Part shown: piece after piece, positions 1 through 11,395 of the stretch
How the letters are laid out: each line of letters begins with the position of its first letter
How positions within the stretch are numbered: position 1 is the first letter of the stretch
Assembly: GCA_023512835.1 (NCBI GenBank)
Contig: CM042084.1
Location: 49,523,609 to 49,587,608, forward strand
DNA: 64,000 nt
Reading direction: 5' to 3'
Origin: Taxillus chinensis
Lineage: Eukaryota > Streptophyta > Magnoliopsida > Santalales > Loranthaceae
The notes under the pieces: model-generated
Databases searched by the model: none
What the model was told of the DNA's origin: nothing
The model's input: only the letters and a program-made list of their open reading frames with translations
Made by a program: the position numbers and the translations under genes

Positions 1-59
1 CTTTCTCCGGTGGTAGTCTAGCTTGTTTGGGTATGAACCCGGTGGCTAAATAATTTCTA

Positions 60-510
60 TGTCGGCAAACCAAGGAAGATGATGCACCTCAAACAACTTC
101 TCATCGGGAAAGTCGTCTCTAATGGGTAGAGACTTAGGTGTATTCTCCACACGGGAGAGGTGATCAGCCCTGACAATTTAGGGCTCCCTTTGTGTCTCTA
201 ATTTCAAGGTCAAATTCTGTAGAGGAGAACCCTCTAATCAGGCGTGGCTTAGCTTCTTTTTTAGCAAACAAATATTTCAATGCGGCATGATCGGTGTAAA
301 CAATGACTTTAGACCCCAAAGTAGGGTCTAAACTTTTCGCTCCATAACCCGTGCACCGACTCTTTCCGGTGGTGGTATAATTCCGTTAGCATCGTCCAAG
401 GTTTTACTAGCATAGTATATGACCCTAAACACCTTTTCTCGCCTTTGCCCTAAGACTACCCCCCCGGCCATAATCCCTCACTTTATCACATTAGCTCAAG
501 GTTGAGCCCG
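60..510 (-). pseudogene. RNase H domain remnant of Athila-like pol
   Basis: The minus strand reads, with frameshifts, GVVLGQRREKVFRVIYYASK, then TLDDANG, then a stretch ending PRLIRG and [12 protein letters not shown]. These correspond in order to the gypsy RNase H segment that begins with the CDAS region (VGAVLGQR, IYYASKTL) and ends at the [11 protein letters not shown] tail just before integrase. Stops interrupt it, for example near 330-340. In the living enzyme this domain degrades the RNA strand of the RNA/DNA hybrid during replication. Integrase would lie beyond the left edge of the window. Confidence 0.7.
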
Positions 511-1500
511 GTCGGGTGTAACTACTTGGTCGCGGTGACTAACTTACCCTTGAGGATATTAAAAGCTTCTAAGCAATCTTCATTAAACTCAAAGCTTGTG
601 TCTTTTCTAACAGCCTACTCATGGGTTTTGCAATTTTGAGAATTCCTTAATGAATCTCCTATAAAAGCCGGCATGGCCAAGGAAACTTCTCCTCCTTTTC
701 ATTAGTTGGAGGTGGCGAGTCTCAATAGTGGAGATTTTGCCTTTCTGCCTCCAACCATGCGAGACACCTTGTGCCCTAAATTATCCCCTCTGTTACCATG
801 AAATGGCATTTCTCCCAATTTAGGACTAGTTCCTTCTCCTCACGTCTCTCCCCAAAGACCACATCCCTAGATTCTCAAACACTTTTGGTAGAGGAACCAA
901 ACACCCGAAGTCGTCCTTAAAGACCTCCGTGATCTCTCACCAAACCTGAAAATAGCCATCATACACCTTTGAAAGGTGGCGGGGGCATTACAAAGCTCAA
1001 ATGGCATTCTCCTAAATGCAAATGTGCCAAGGGCACGTGAAGGTGGTCTTTTCTTGGTCCTGGGCTTAGCCATGATACGATTATACCGGATAGCCATCTA
1101 AACGGTAGTGACTCTAGCCTGGTAACCTATCCAGCATTTGGTCAATGAAAGGAAGAGGAAAATGATCCCTCCTAGTGGCCTCGTTCGAGCTTCCCATGGT
1201 CACGCACCTCTCCCCGTCACGGTTCGAGATGGGATCAATTCTTTTTCTCCTTCCCAATCACGGTCATGCCCCACTTTCGTGGGCCTGACATGCAATGACT
1301 CACCCACTCACTATGAAATAGCATAAATTATACTGCGTTTTTCCATTTTAAAATTTCTTTTCCTAACACTCTTCGCAAAAGCAGTTTTAATCTTCTTTAA
1401 AGCTCGTGGTGGGTTTAAAGTCATCGTTCATTAAAATCTTATGCGTACAAATCCCTGGACTAATTCTCCTATGTCTTCAATGTTCCATCCTAGGGCCTTT
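511..1500 (-). pseudogene. Reverse transcriptase remnant of Athila-like pol
   Basis: The clearest block is on the minus strand at 867-1097: TFAFRRMPFELCNAPATFQR, the gypsy RT segment normally read as RMPFGLCNAPATFQR. Just downstream, shifted by one frame, lies EVFKDDFG at about 896-930. This is the catalytic FxDD motif with lysine where methionine or valine is usual. The remaining RT sequence is too eroded to place domain edges firmly. In a working element this polymerase copies the genomic RNA into DNA in the cytoplasmic particle. Confidence 0.75.
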
Positions 1501-1989
1501 TTGTGCTTTCCTAAGGACTTAACAATTGAGTACACTCCACATCATTCAAATTAAAGCAACAATGACAGGGAATTGATTTGTAGAGTCTAGAAATTCCTAC
1601 CTTAGGTGTCGAGACGACTCCTTCATTACGCAGGCTGGATGCACGTCATCTTCTTCTCCTCCTCGGCTTGCTCCAAGAGTTTGTAGTTTTGCTCATCTTT
1701 CTCGGCTGTCAAGTACATCTCTTCGTCTTGTTGAGCCCATAATGTTGAAGGGCTTAAATCATTGGTGGTGGTAATTTCTTACATAGTAATCTTCCATTCC
1801 TCAGGTCTTGACCCAAAGGCAATCCTCCTCCTCTTGACCTTGCGGAGCCTTCCCCATGTGGAAGACTAAGGTCTCCTCATTAATTCTCGAGTTAGTTGCC
1901 CTTGAGCAACATCGATCAATGCCTGACCCGTTACGAAACGGTCTTTAGGGAGTAGGCCGAACTCTCTATCTTCTTCCATCTCAAAACAA

Positions 1990-2200
1990 CAAAATCCAGT
2001 GGAAATATGAAGGAACCCACTTTAACTAGCACGTCTTCAATTATCCCTTCGGCCTTCCGATGGCCGGTCGACAAACTGCAATGATATGGAAGTGGGCTTC
2101 ATGCCCTTAAGCCAGTACCTTGTCCAAACGAAGAAAATCAAATTGATCTTTGGCCCCAAATCACATAGGGCACTGCTGCTGCGGTGCATTGCCAATCACA
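1990..2200 (-). pseudogene. Aspartic protease remnant of Athila-like pol
   Basis: Following the LPCVIGN junction, the minus strand reads ALCDLGAK and then GMKPTSISLQFVDRP across a frameshift. The family form is ALCDLGASINL followed by a KPTSMSLQLADRS segment, so the catalytic Asp is visible in CDLGA and the usual Ser after Ala is replaced by Lys. This is the retropepsin that processes the Gag-Pol polyprotein. It lies between gag and RT, as expected for gypsy elements. Confidence 0.6.
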
Positions 2201-2582
2201 CAAGGGAGATTAAAGTTTTGCCGGATCTTTATGCTTGATGGGCAAACTGTGGAACAACCTTTGCTCACCTCGTTAGTGTCTGCCATAGTCTCACGGTCCC
2301 CATATTTCCTCTTCTTTGTCACAAAATCTTTGATGTATTTTAAGTACCTAGGCATCTGCTCCAAAACTTCCACAAATGGAATATTAATCTCAAGCTTCTT
2401 GAACAAACTCGGAAGCGCTCATACTCTTCTTCAACCCTCTGGTTCCTCGGCCTCGAAATGGCATAGTGGAGTTTGAGCTCTTGCTTCTTTGTCCTAATTA
2501 TTTGTCTTGACTCATTTGCTTGTCCTTCTTTTCTTGCCACTCTTTCTTGATATTCCTGATTTTCCTTGGTCATCGGCTTCAA
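2161..2582 (-). pseudogene. Gag C-terminus to protease linker of Athila-like element
   Basis: Two overlapping minus-strand frames cover this block. The upstream part (2582 to 2340) is a charged, helix-rich segment. The downstream part (2406 to 2161) starts FKKLEINIPFVEVLEQMP, followed by RYLKYIKDFVTKKRK and ending QNFNLPCVIGN. The motif order matches the linker between Gag and protease of plant Athila/Tat polyproteins. One frameshift separates the halves near 2400. No zinc knuckle is seen, which is usual for this clade. Confidence 0.8.
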
Positions 2583-3255
2583 GTCTGCTTTGTTCTTGGA
2601 ATTGCCTTCTTCTTAGGCTCTTGACTTCATTCGGTGTTTTCCCGCTCCTTAGAGTGATAGCCTTGCAGCTCTCCTTGGGGGTTCGCCTCGGTGTCACTTG
2701 GAAAAGTATTGGTTGACACCCCTTGATTTACATTGGAGCCAAACTCACAGCGACTTTTCTATATTCTTCATTCTTTCCTCCAAATTATCCTCTCTTTTGG
2801 TTGGCTCATCCACATTGATATACCCTTCCTCTTTCTGTTGCGGTGAAGCTGTTTACTCGAATCCTGGAGGTGGGTGTAAATAATTATCCGTAGCATACGG
2901 ATTACTGCTACATCCACAGGGGCACATATTTATCTTTGAACCGAGGTATCTCCCCTCGGTTCTGAGTTCTCAGAAATGGTTGAGATTCTTTGATTGGTTG
3001 TACCACAAATTGTTGTTGTTGAGGATAAAATTGCTGTTTCTGGTACAAGCCCTTTCCTCCAACATAATTTGCTTCTTGACTCCACTCATTACTGCTTCAA
3101 CCTCTTGGTAAAGCTTGTGATCCTTCAACTTTAGAGCCAATACTTCCATGCCTTTCACTAAAGCTTGAATACGTGCTTGCACATCATTGGAAGAATTTTC
3201 AACTGAGCAATCTTCTCCTTTGGCTTTGAAATCGCCATTAGACCACGCCAATCAG

Positions 3256-3573
3256 CTAATGACAACCTCTCCAGAGCTGCTCTGTGCGTCGGAGCTCTAG
3301 ATTCATCAAGCATCCCTCCGTATGTGCATTCCTTGTCTTGTGAATGGGACCGAAGACCTGTGTAGAAAGATTCGATTTGAATCCAGGGCCTTCCATGATC
3401 GGGCATCTTCTCGCTAAGTCTTTGAAACGCTCCCAAGCTTCATGAAGAGTCTCCATCTCATCTTGCCTGAACCTGCTAATCTCTCCTCTTAGCTGGATCA
3501 CCTTGGAAGGAGGAAGTACTTTGACATGAACTTGTACGCATCTCCTCCCAGTGATGATTGAACCTGCTGGCAA
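3256..3573 (-). pseudogene. Gag core remnant of Athila-like element
   Basis: The minus strand reads LRGEISRFRQDEMETLHEAW, then ERFKDLARRCPIM, a close match to the plant gypsy Gag core (ITTFRQFDGESLYEAWERFKELLRRCPHHG). A second frame (3436 to 3158) continues with PWIQIESFYTGL, the usual downstream block, so there is a frameshift near 3380. Gag would assemble the virus-like particle. The gene is not intact. Confidence 0.8.
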
Positions 3574-3822
3574 AGTTGTTGAACAGACCAGAGCTCTATC
3601 CTTTAAAGAAAGGAAAAAGCCTTAGCTTTATGGCCTCCTCCGACACATTGTTGATCTTGATGGTGTCGCACACAGTAGAACACTCATCGTATCTTGGTGT
3701 GGATCATCCACGAGTTGTTCCTCAAACGCGTTGTTGCTCGCCATGTTGATCAACGCCGGCTCCGACTCAAGCTATTTGCTTGGACTCTTGTCTGCCGAAT
3801 CCCAGAATAATGGTCGACATCG

Positions 3823-4005
3823 TCACTTCGCATAATCTAAGAAGGTTACGGGCATAAACCTATTACCCTCTTCTTCTGGATATTGGCCATTGTAATTGGC
3901 CCCTCCTCGCGGTGCGCCACCATCAGGTCTGAGATACGCATCGGATCGCCTACGGTTTGCTCCAAGCCTTGCAATGCTTCTTGACCTCACGTCTTTGCTT
4001 CCCAT
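3823..4005 (-). pseudogene. Possible Gag N-terminus of Athila-like element
   Basis: An in-frame ATG at 4005-4003 opens a stretch beginning MGSKDVRSRSIARLGANRRR that runs to a stop at 3823, with more gag-like sequence further left. It follows a leader of about 260 bases after the PBS, and it is rich in Arg and Gly. The open frame extends upstream to 4227 through a hydrophobic leader that is probably untranslated. The same leader is repeated at 6060-6526. The choice of start is tentative. Confidence 0.35.
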
Positions 4006-4263
4006 TTGCTCTACGCCGAAGCTCGAACAACCTTTCGAGGTTCCGCGTAAATTGTATATCCTCCTCTCTTTACATGTACACTGGGAATCCTTGATGTATG
4101 TTCTGTAAAACAACAAGAACACACCCAGCGACTCGAACAATGCAAAATAAACAAATAAAGAACACAAAATAACAAGAAAATAAAAGACAAAATAAAACAC
4201 CAAGATCGAGAATTCAAACAATTTCACTCAATGTTGATTTTAAAAACTAGTTAAAAGTTGATT

Positions 4264-4281
4264 CCCCGAGCAACGGCGCCA
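4264..4281 (-). promoter_or_regulatory. Primer binding site, tRNA-Asp type
   Basis: The minus strand reads TGGCGCCGTTGCTCGGGG two bases inside the LTR end. TGGCGCCGTTGCCGGGGA is the tRNA-Asp-type PBS of plant Athila-like elements, so this copy is nearly intact. It fixes the orientation: the LTR to its right is the 5' LTR and transcription runs leftward. Confidence 0.85.
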
Positions 4282-4283
4282 TT

Positions 4284-5728
4284 TGTCAGACAAGATTTTA
4301 GCCTCTCTAAAAGAGCTAGCTAATAGAGTTAAATCTCTCTTCAAAATAATAAATTCCCTAAGTTTGCACTAAAAGAATAGCGACAAGAAAGGGTCGAACC
4401 CACAGGGATTAACCTAGTTCTCTAGTTCTCAAATCAAATCACCCGATTACTCTTGTTCCATAAAAATGTCTTGGCAAAAAGTTTTCTTTTTTTAAACTAA
4501 AGATCTAATTTTTATGTGGTTTATGAATAAACAAAAGAAAGTAAACTGATTTTAGGATTAAGATTCAAGGATTAAAGCATCTAGGGTCACAATTTCACCT
4601 CCTTATGTTATCTCTCCTGGTTCATGGTATTAGGGTTGTCGATTGAAAACATCTTAAACATAAGCCAAGGACAACAAATGGTCGTTGAGGTCCTTTTAAG
4701 AGTTGTATGCCCGAGAATGGTCATCTAAACACACAAACATGCAAAGCCAATAAATCATACTTGCAAAAGGATAATGATCACACCAATTACAAATAAGTTA
4801 TGAATCTCGATCCGCCCCCGAGACTAGAGCTAAGAATACCAAGGTGTACATCCAAAGATAAATTAAGAACAGATTCCTAAAACATACAAAACTAATCATC
4901 CAAACCCAATATTCATAAACACTGACAAAGCAACAAGGGGCTACATTGCTCCCCTAGATTAAAAAAAAGACTACTCACGCATGATTACTAGCAAACACAA
5001 AGCGAGAAAAGCTCAACATCTTCTTCTTGATCACGCGCACAGCAAAGCTTCAAATCCGGGCTCCAAAATCCATGCCGACGGCTACAGCGGCAAATGCTCT
5101 CCTAGGTCCAAGGAGGCACCTCAAGTCGTGGAGCCTCTCTCTCTAAAACGTGTAGGGGGTTTGGTATGGCTAGCAAGAGCGTGGAGGCTCTTATTTATAG
5201 GTTTGGATGGGCCTTGAGGTGGTAAACCTAGCCGCTATCAAAACGACGTAGTTTTGATAAGTAACACTCGAAACATTAAAAGCTCATCTTCATCCACAAT
5301 TTGGACTTGGGCCTTGGAACAAATGATGAGCTTGGAAAAACGATTGGATCGGTCCAAATATCTCTGCATGAATGTGCACGTGATATGGTGAATTCGCGTG
5401 CGCCTCCAATCGGCTCAGACTTCTCCCCAAGCTTCCTTGCGTCCACTTAGGGCACGAGAGGCAAATAAGCCTGCACGTGAATTAGGTGAATTCACGTTCA
5501 GCTCCAAATGCTCTGAAATTCTGTGGTCGGTAGATGACGTCATTTAGAAACTTTTGTCTTGCACGCAGGTGTTTGAGGCCATCTACTGTCCAAAGTAAGG
5601 TCCAAAATCTGCCAATTCCTTAAAAACGCATGTATTTGCAACTAGCATCTTCCCAGGGTTAGGGCAAATATATATGATATATGAGGCAATAAGGCTCTAA
5701 TCATGCTCTTAAACGTCCTAAATAATCC
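4284..5728 (-). repeat. Athila-like LTR 1 (5' LTR of the gag-pol copy, lacks its first ~33 bp)
   Basis: The minus strand ends TCTTGTCTGACA at 4284, right before the PBS. The LTR matches the solo LTR at 32576-34074 and LTR 2 at 6527-8031 through its length, but stops at 5728, about 33 bp short of the terminal TGATAACGTGC. A TATA-like CTATAAATAAG lies at 5190-5200. Just upstream of it in LTR orientation, near 5237-5262, is a palindrome with arms TATCAAAAC and GTTTTGATA. CACGTG motifs occur near 5390, 5470 and 5480. Confidence 0.85.
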
Positions 5729-6059
5729 ACTTGATGGATCCAAATTAAGTAAACAACCAACCATAACTTAATAAAACTTGCCCAATAATTTTTAATTTAT
5801 CGGAAATAGGTGGCTTTTCTGTTTTGATAAGTTTGTGACCTCCGGTATTCCCTATTTCTAATAGTGTATTTGACTCGGCATGGAAAATATAGCACCCCCG
5901 TCGAGTATGTCCCACTGAGCGAGCCACGCTGGCTAGTATCCTTTTAATCTTGCATCAATATTACATTTTCTTTTTGATCGATCCACTCGATACTACCCAT
6001 TGATTGTAATTGAAGTAAAATAGTTGGTTGCTCTGTTTTTGAAAGAAACTACTTTCTTG
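5729..6059. other. 330-bp spacer between two Athila-like segments
   Basis: This stretch matches neither the LTR nor the leader. By position it may be the last internal sequence before a 3' LTR in an internally deleted copy. A 60-codon minus frame (5745-5927) contains no domain I recognise. No polypurine tract is evident at its junction with LTR 1, so the junction itself may be a deletion scar. Confidence 0.4.
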
Positions 6060-6526
6060 CTTACGGATATTGGCCATTGTAATTGGCCCACTAAGATGCC
6101 CCAGTGGCACCACCTCAGTGCGAGATGCGCCGCCCCAGTCGCCTACAGTGTGTCCCAAGCTTGTACGATCTTCTTAAAGCTCACGCCTCGGGTTTGCTGC
6201 ACCACTAGGCCCGCTCTGTGAAACTCACCCAAACAACCTCCCCCTTCGAGGTTCAGCGTAAATTGTACTATCCTCCTATAACTTAAACAAATACACAATG
6301 CAAGGAATATCCTTGATGTATGTTCTGTAAAAAAAGGCAACAAGAACCCCCGCACCAGGGGGTAGCTCGAACAATGGGCAAAATAAACAAACAAAGAACC
6401 TGAAAAATAACGAGAAAATAAAAGAGACAAATAAAAAAAGCACCCAGGGGATTCGTGAGTGAAACAATTTCAACCTGTTGATTGTTAAAAACTAGTTAGG
6501 GTTGAATCCCCGTGACGGCGCCAATT
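6060..6526 (-). repeat. Second copy of the Athila-like leader
   Basis: From GATATTGGCCATTGTAATTG at 6064 this block repeats 3881-4283, including the start of the gag region, the leader and a PBS. The copy diverges by many small indels. A decayed PBS, TGGCGCCGTCACGGGG, is on the minus strand at 6508-6523. This sequence belongs to a second element of the same family, or to a tandem array produced by LTR recombination, with nearly all coding sequence gone. Confidence 0.75.
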
Positions 6527-8031
6527 TGACCAGACAAGATTTACTGACCTCTCCCTAAGAGCTAGCTAATGTCGTTAAATCTCTCTTCAAAATAATAAAT
6601 TCCACTAAGGGATTTGCCTTAAAAAGAATAGCATTAGCAAGAAAGGGTCGAACCCACGAGGGGACCAACCTGGATTCTCTAGTTCTCAAATCGAAATCAC
6701 CCGATTACTCTTGTTCTGAAAAATGTCTTGGCAAAAAGTTTTCTTTTTTAAAAGTAAGATCTAATTTTTATTTGGTTTTACGAATAAATAAAGAAAGTAA
6801 AGTGATTTTAGGATTAAGGTTCAAGGATTAAAAGCATCTAGGGTCTGTTCCCTCCCTTTATGTTATCTCTCTTGGATTCGTAGTATTGGGTTGTACGATT
6901 GAAAACATATCTTGAAAACATAATAAGGACAACAAATGGTCGTGAGGTCTTTTAAGAGTTGTATGCAGAATGGTCGTGGCTCTACAAAACATGCAAAGCG
7001 ATAAATCATCTTGCAAAGGATAATGATCGCACGATTACAAATAAGTTATGAATCTCGATACGCAGACTAGAGCAGAATACCAAGGTGTGCACAATCGAAG
7101 ATAGAATTTAAGAGCAGATTCATAAAGCATGCAAAACTTGATCATCAAGGCAATGATATTAAACACGGCAAAGCGACAAGGGGCTACGGTACTCCCTAGA
7201 TTAAAAGAACTACTGCATGATTAAGCGAAAGCAAGCGAGAAAAGCTCGGCAGATCTTAGGCGGGGTCACGCGCGCGGCAAGGCTTAAAGTCCGGGCTCCA
7301 AAATCCGCGGCCGAACAACTGCGGCAATTTGCTCTCTGAGTCAAGGAGCACCTCGAGAGTCGTGGAGCCTCTCTCTCTCTCTAAAACGTGGCGGGGGTTT
7401 GGCATGCGCGACGAAGGCGTGGAGAACATGTTATAGAGTTTGGATGGGGCTTTGAGGTGTGTAACAGCTGACATGAAACGGGCGTGGATTTTGATGGTAA
7501 CACTCGAAACTTTAAAATCTACAGCTTCCGTCCACAATTTGGACTTGGGCCTTCGAGAAACAAATGATCAGACGTGGAAAAACGATTGGATCGGTCCAAA
7601 AACGTCTACGCAGCGCCAATTTGCACGTGATATGGTGGTCACGTGCACCTCAATCAGCTCGAAACTTCTCCCCAGAGCACCGCACGTCATGTAGAGGCTT
7701 TGAGAGGCAAAATAGAGGGGCACGTGATATGGACGGGCCTCACGTGCGACTCCAAATTAGCTCCAAAATGCTCTGAAATTTCTAACGGTAGGTAGGGACA
7801 TCATTCGAAGCAACTTTTCTTGTTGCGCACCTTAAATTGTTTGAAGCCATCCTAACATGTCAAAAGTGAGGTCCAAATCTGCCAAAACGTTTAAAAGCTT
7901 ACATGTATTTGCAACTAGCATCTCACTTAGGGGGTTAGAGCAAATATGATATATGAGGCAATAAGGCTCTGTCGTACTCTTAAACGTCCTAAATAAACAC
8001 TAGATTAACGGCGCTAAAATGCACGTTATCA
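6527..8031 (-). repeat. Athila-like LTR 2 (complete)
   Basis: On the minus strand it begins TGATAACGTGCATTTTA at 8031 and ends TCTTGTCTGGTCA at 6527, next to a decayed PBS. Its 1505 bp compare well with 1499 bp for the solo LTR at 32576. The right edge interrupts chromovirus pol tail sequence: the bases after it (ACCACCGCGG) continue the chromovirus reading seen at 17980 and, on the other strand, at 31550 and 36330. The pre-TATA palindrome is eroded here (about 7471-7505). Confidence 0.85.
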
Positions 8032-8310
8032 ACCACCGCGGGTGAGTCGAGTGCACAACGTGTTTCACGTGTCCCAGGTTGCGGAAGTATCACCCCTAAC
8101 GCCACTCATGTGATCGATTGGGGACGTTGGACATTGCGGATGACATGTCAGTAGTCGTGCCCCTATCCGTATCCTAGATCGAGAGGGAAGCTTTGCGTGG
8201 TGTGTTATTCCTTTGGTTCGCGTGTCTGTGGCAAGTGGCATTGAGGAGGAGACATGGGAACGTGAGTCCGTGATGCGTGAGCCGCACCCGAATTGTTCGG
8301 ACTAGATCTT
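8032..8310 (+). pseudogene. Chromovirus A0: chromodomain end of pol
   Basis: The plus strand resumes at ACCACCGCGG and reads, over frameshifts, VHNVFHVSQ, then the THVIDWG and DDMSV segments, [20 protein letters not shown], and a tail that should end at FEDEQS. This is the chromodomain-bearing C-terminus seen better in T1 (17960-18271), B and E. Chromodomains of this clade are thought to direct integration to marked chromatin. The Athila-like element cuts off everything upstream. Confidence 0.75.
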
Positions 8311-8621
8311 AACGTAGGAGGGCTGTTGGCCAAGGGATAGTGATGTGTTTTCTGTAGTAAGTGTGTATGATTTGGTGTTTGTTTTGCCTTTTGACATGTT
8401 TTCATATTTGTGATATGTTTTGAGATGTGTATTTGTGACATGCGGATATGTGTTATATGCATTATTGTGGCCTTATGTGGTTATGGATTATGGTGGTACC
8501 TTGACATGTCTGGTGCGCGGTGTACTGACTTCTTTGGGTGTTGTGGCTCGTCGTGATGGCAAATGGGTATCTTGTGTTTGTTTTCCACATATGTCGTTTT
8601 CTTTTCGAGGACGAAAGTCTT

Positions 8622-8634
8622 AAGGGGGAGAGGA
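8622..8634 (+). promoter_or_regulatory. Polypurine tract of A0
   Basis: AAGGGGGAGAGGA lies immediately before the TGTAATGACCC start of the LTR. The same purine run precedes the 3' LTR of T1, D, B and E. It would prime plus-strand DNA synthesis. Confidence 0.85.
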
Positions 8635-9335
8635 TGTAATGACCCGTGTGACCGGTGTGTATAAGTTAACCCTAACTACCTTGGAAGTTGGTGCGACAAG
8701 TTTGGAGGTAAGAGATGAGCCCAAGAGGGGACTTTTGGGAGGTACGTATGACAAGTGGTAACGTGGATTTATGCCCTAGGAAGATGCTACGCGTATACAA
8801 GGCGGTTTTTAAGCTTGTTTTGGCTGATCTTGGAGCTACTTTTGATAGAGTAGATGGCCCAAACAATTGGCGTGCAGAACAAAAGTTTCTTAAAATGAGG
8901 TTCTCTAACCTACCCCACGAAATTTCAGAGCATTTGGAGCTGCACGTAATCACCTATTTCACGTGCAAACATATTTTTTACTTCTCGGACCTCTATTAGA
9001 TGCAAGAGGCTTGGGGTGAAGTTTGAGTGCATTTTGGGCTGCACGCCGATTGGGGAATTGGCGTTCAAATTGGCGTGCGAAAGCGGTTTTCCATGGTTGC
9101 CTTCGTTTTGTCATTTAATCATCTTTTCCCAAAGGACCATGTTGGAATTGTGACTATTTTGGTGTGTATGGATGTGGGAAGGTCGTAGCTTGTTCCATCA
9201 AAAACTACGTCGTTTTGATGTCGGGATTCACTTAATCAAAACTACGTCGTTTTTGATGTTATGTTGTCCATATAAGGAGGAGAAGCCCCTCTTGTTTTAG
9301 GGTTAGGGTTTGTTGCTCCACCAGCCGCTGTGCGG

Positions 9336-9339
<4 letters not shown>

Positions 9340-9386
<47 letters not shown>
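9340..9386 (+). repeat. GA microsatellite in A0 LTR
   Basis: About 23 GA dinucleotides lie some 70 bp after the TATA motif. A GA tract of variable length occupies this position in every chromovirus LTR of the window, and a shorter one in the Athila-like LTRs. Confidence 0.95.
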
Positions 9387-9387
<1 letters not shown>

Positions 9388-9879
9388 AGGAGAGCTTCGG
9401 TGGCTGCCGGAGCGTCTTGCGTGGGTGGTCGGAGTCTTGCGTGGAGCGGACGAGGAGAACATACACGGTAGGGGTTACGCGTTCTTCCTAAATCCTCCTC
9501 TGTCCTAAGGTTCTAGGAGCTGATTGTGGAGTTATACCTATTTATATATATATGTAATCCATATAGGTGTGATCTCCTATATGGATGTTGGCCTTCAATG
9601 GCAGTTTTTGATGTATTTTGGTGTTGGATGGTGTGCATATTAAGTGTTCGATAAAATGCTCTGTGGATATGTACGTGTGAATATGCCTAGTATGTGTTTG
9701 ATAATATGCCTGTGTGGCTAGGTTTGTGGGTTTGTGTATGTATGCATGTTAAGCGTTTGGTAAAATACCCTGTGAGACTCTGCATGTCAAGTGTTTGATT
9801 TTATGCACGATGGGTTTGTGCGAACTAAGTGTTTGGTTTAAAGACTGTGTGACCTTGTATCTTGTGCTGTGGAACCGGT

Positions 9880-10030
9880 GGGTGTGGAAGCCCGGAATTG
9901 ACTATTGGCCCGTGTGGCTAAGCCTATATGGCCGTGGATATGTTCGCCCGTGTGGCTAAGGCTGAGAGGTTGTGGATATGTTAGCCTATATGGCTAAGCA
10001 CATATGTTTGTGGATATGTGCGTGCCATGT
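9880..10030 (+). repeat. Minisatellite, T1-type unit, in A0 LTR
   Basis: About three degenerate units of the form GTGGATATGTTAGCC followed by a TATATGGCTAAG-like half. One unit of the other type (GGTGTGGAAGCCCGGAA) lies just before it at about 9880. See the finding on subfamily-specific minisatellites. Confidence 0.8.
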
Positions 10031-10486
10031 GAATGTGGAATACAACTTGTTTACGTTTTATTGTCACTACCGCACCTGTACACACTCATGTAAAGACACT
10101 GGGAGCATGGGATGGGTTGGGGAGACATGATCCCTCTTGAGATGTGAGTTGCTCACCCCTCCCTCTATGTTGTGTTTTCTTTCGGGAACATACGGGCGTT
10201 AGGAGGGACCCCAAGGTGGAAGACCTAATTTACTTTCTTGTCTACCATTTATGTTATTTTTATGGGAATTGATGTAACCCCCGGGGGGATGGATTGAAAA
10301 GAGGATTTTGTTGTAATAAAGACTGGTTTGGATTGTGGATTGCTTTTATGAACTTTACTTTCTTGAATGTGTTGTGGATGTTTAAAATGTTATATTCGGG
10401 GGTTTGCACCCTAACCCCTTGCCCTCCGTGTGGGTACAAGGGGAGTCACATACCGGTTTCCTCGGGTTGGAAATCGGGGCGTGACA

Positions 10487-11395
10487 TGACAACGATTGTG
10501 GCTTCTTCATCTGCCACTTCATCGCATCGACCACCACCGGTCTACGTGCTTTGGCACCGAATTTCAAAAGCTGTGCACCCGTGATGCCTCTCTCCACTAG
10601 ATGCTGCTCAATATCTTACTACTAGACTACTCTTTTTATGTACACTCAAGTGTTGAGTATATTAGTTAATCTTATTTTACACTTTTTCCTATGTTTGTAC
10701 TCCTATCCGAACATTTACCAATTTTGTATGTGTGCTTACATATTTCATCTTTGCATTCTTATCGATCCCTTCTTACTATTTATCTTCTGCCGTGGGTGTT
10801 TGGTGCTTGTTCCCTCCCGAAAGGGGGAGTGTTCTGGGGAGCTATATTCTGCTAGGAAAGGTGACCAATTGGCTGACCAATTGCATGCCATAGGGGAGGA
10901 GGGTATCCAATCAAAAACCATGTAGATCCCCTCTGATTTAACAAATGCAAAGAATCTAAGTTGACCAGCCCAAACCATCTTTGGTCCACTTAGAGTCCCA
11001 GGACTTCAAGTTTTAAACATCACCGAGTGACTTTAATGACTTAACTGGACTCCGAAACATGCCACCCGTGGAGACTCGAAGAAACCAAGACTCGAAGACT
11101 CGTAGAATCTAACACCATCGGACCAAAAGCATCAATGAATACAACTATGGACTCGATCCAAATCTTCAAGTCACTAGATCTTTAAGTCACCTACCTTCGA
11201 GGCAAATTCATAACACTTAGCATTAACACTTAACGATATTATCAGCTAGGGTTTGTGTAGTTAGACCTTGTCGTTACGAGGCCGATCTGCACATTTATTT
11301 GGCATTAATGACTGCAAACCACCATCGGCAGATGAACGATTGAGATCAAAAGAACAAGTATGGACATGCAAAATACGTAGCATGGGCAGCGGATC
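10487..11395. other. Unassigned 0.9-kb stretch between A0 and T1
   Basis: There is no recognisable coding domain. A purine run with flanking bases, AAAGGGGGAGTGTTCTGGGG, at about 10819-10838 looks like a retrotransposon polypurine tract followed by a possible LTR start, so part of this may be the 3' end of another eroded element. The sequence continues beyond T1 at 20431. Confidence 0.5.

Larger units (their letters stand above)
1..5728 (-). mobile_element. Athila/Tat-like Ty3/gypsy retrotransposon, 5' LTR through RNase H (3' end outside window)
   Basis: Read on the minus strand the order is LTR (5728 to 4284), a tRNA-Asp-type primer binding site, gag, protease, reverse transcriptase, RNase H, and then the window edge. 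The gag-to-protease junction carries the motif FKKLEINIPFVEVLEQMP and is followed by LPCVIGN, a signature I know from Athila/Tat gypsy polyproteins. Every domain is broken by stops and frameshifts, so the element is dead as written. The 3' LTR would lie to the left of base 1. The right-hand end abuts a 330-bp spacer and then a second copy of the same LTR and leader. Sure of the gypsy group, less sure of the exact clade. Confidence 0.85.
8635..10486 (+). repeat. 3' LTR of chromovirus A0
   Basis: The LTR runs from TGTAATGACCCG to GGGGCGTGACA, 1852 bp. Its beginning resembles the D subfamily, while its later minisatellite resembles T1. Two pre-TATA palindromes lie at about 9198-9262 and TATAAGG is at 9271-9277. 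A GA tract spans 9340-9386 and the conserved hairpin is at 9557-9586. The flanking 10487-10491 reads TGACA, but the matching duplication is not visible because the 5' side is missing. Confidence 0.9.

Noticed and set aside
3896..4108. Open frame on the plus strand opposite gag (and many others like 13665-14189 minus)
   Set aside because: Shadow frames of the gypsy gag/pol sequences; they show no domain.
9242..9466. Ser/Leu-rich open frames over GA tracts (also at 11879, 19122, 30108, 42182, 56620)
   Set aside because: Translated GA microsatellite, not genes.
10294..10584. 96-codon frame across the end of the A0 LTR
   Set aside because: It spans the LTR end and unrelated flank. The first half recurs in every LTR of the family (for example 20233-20430).
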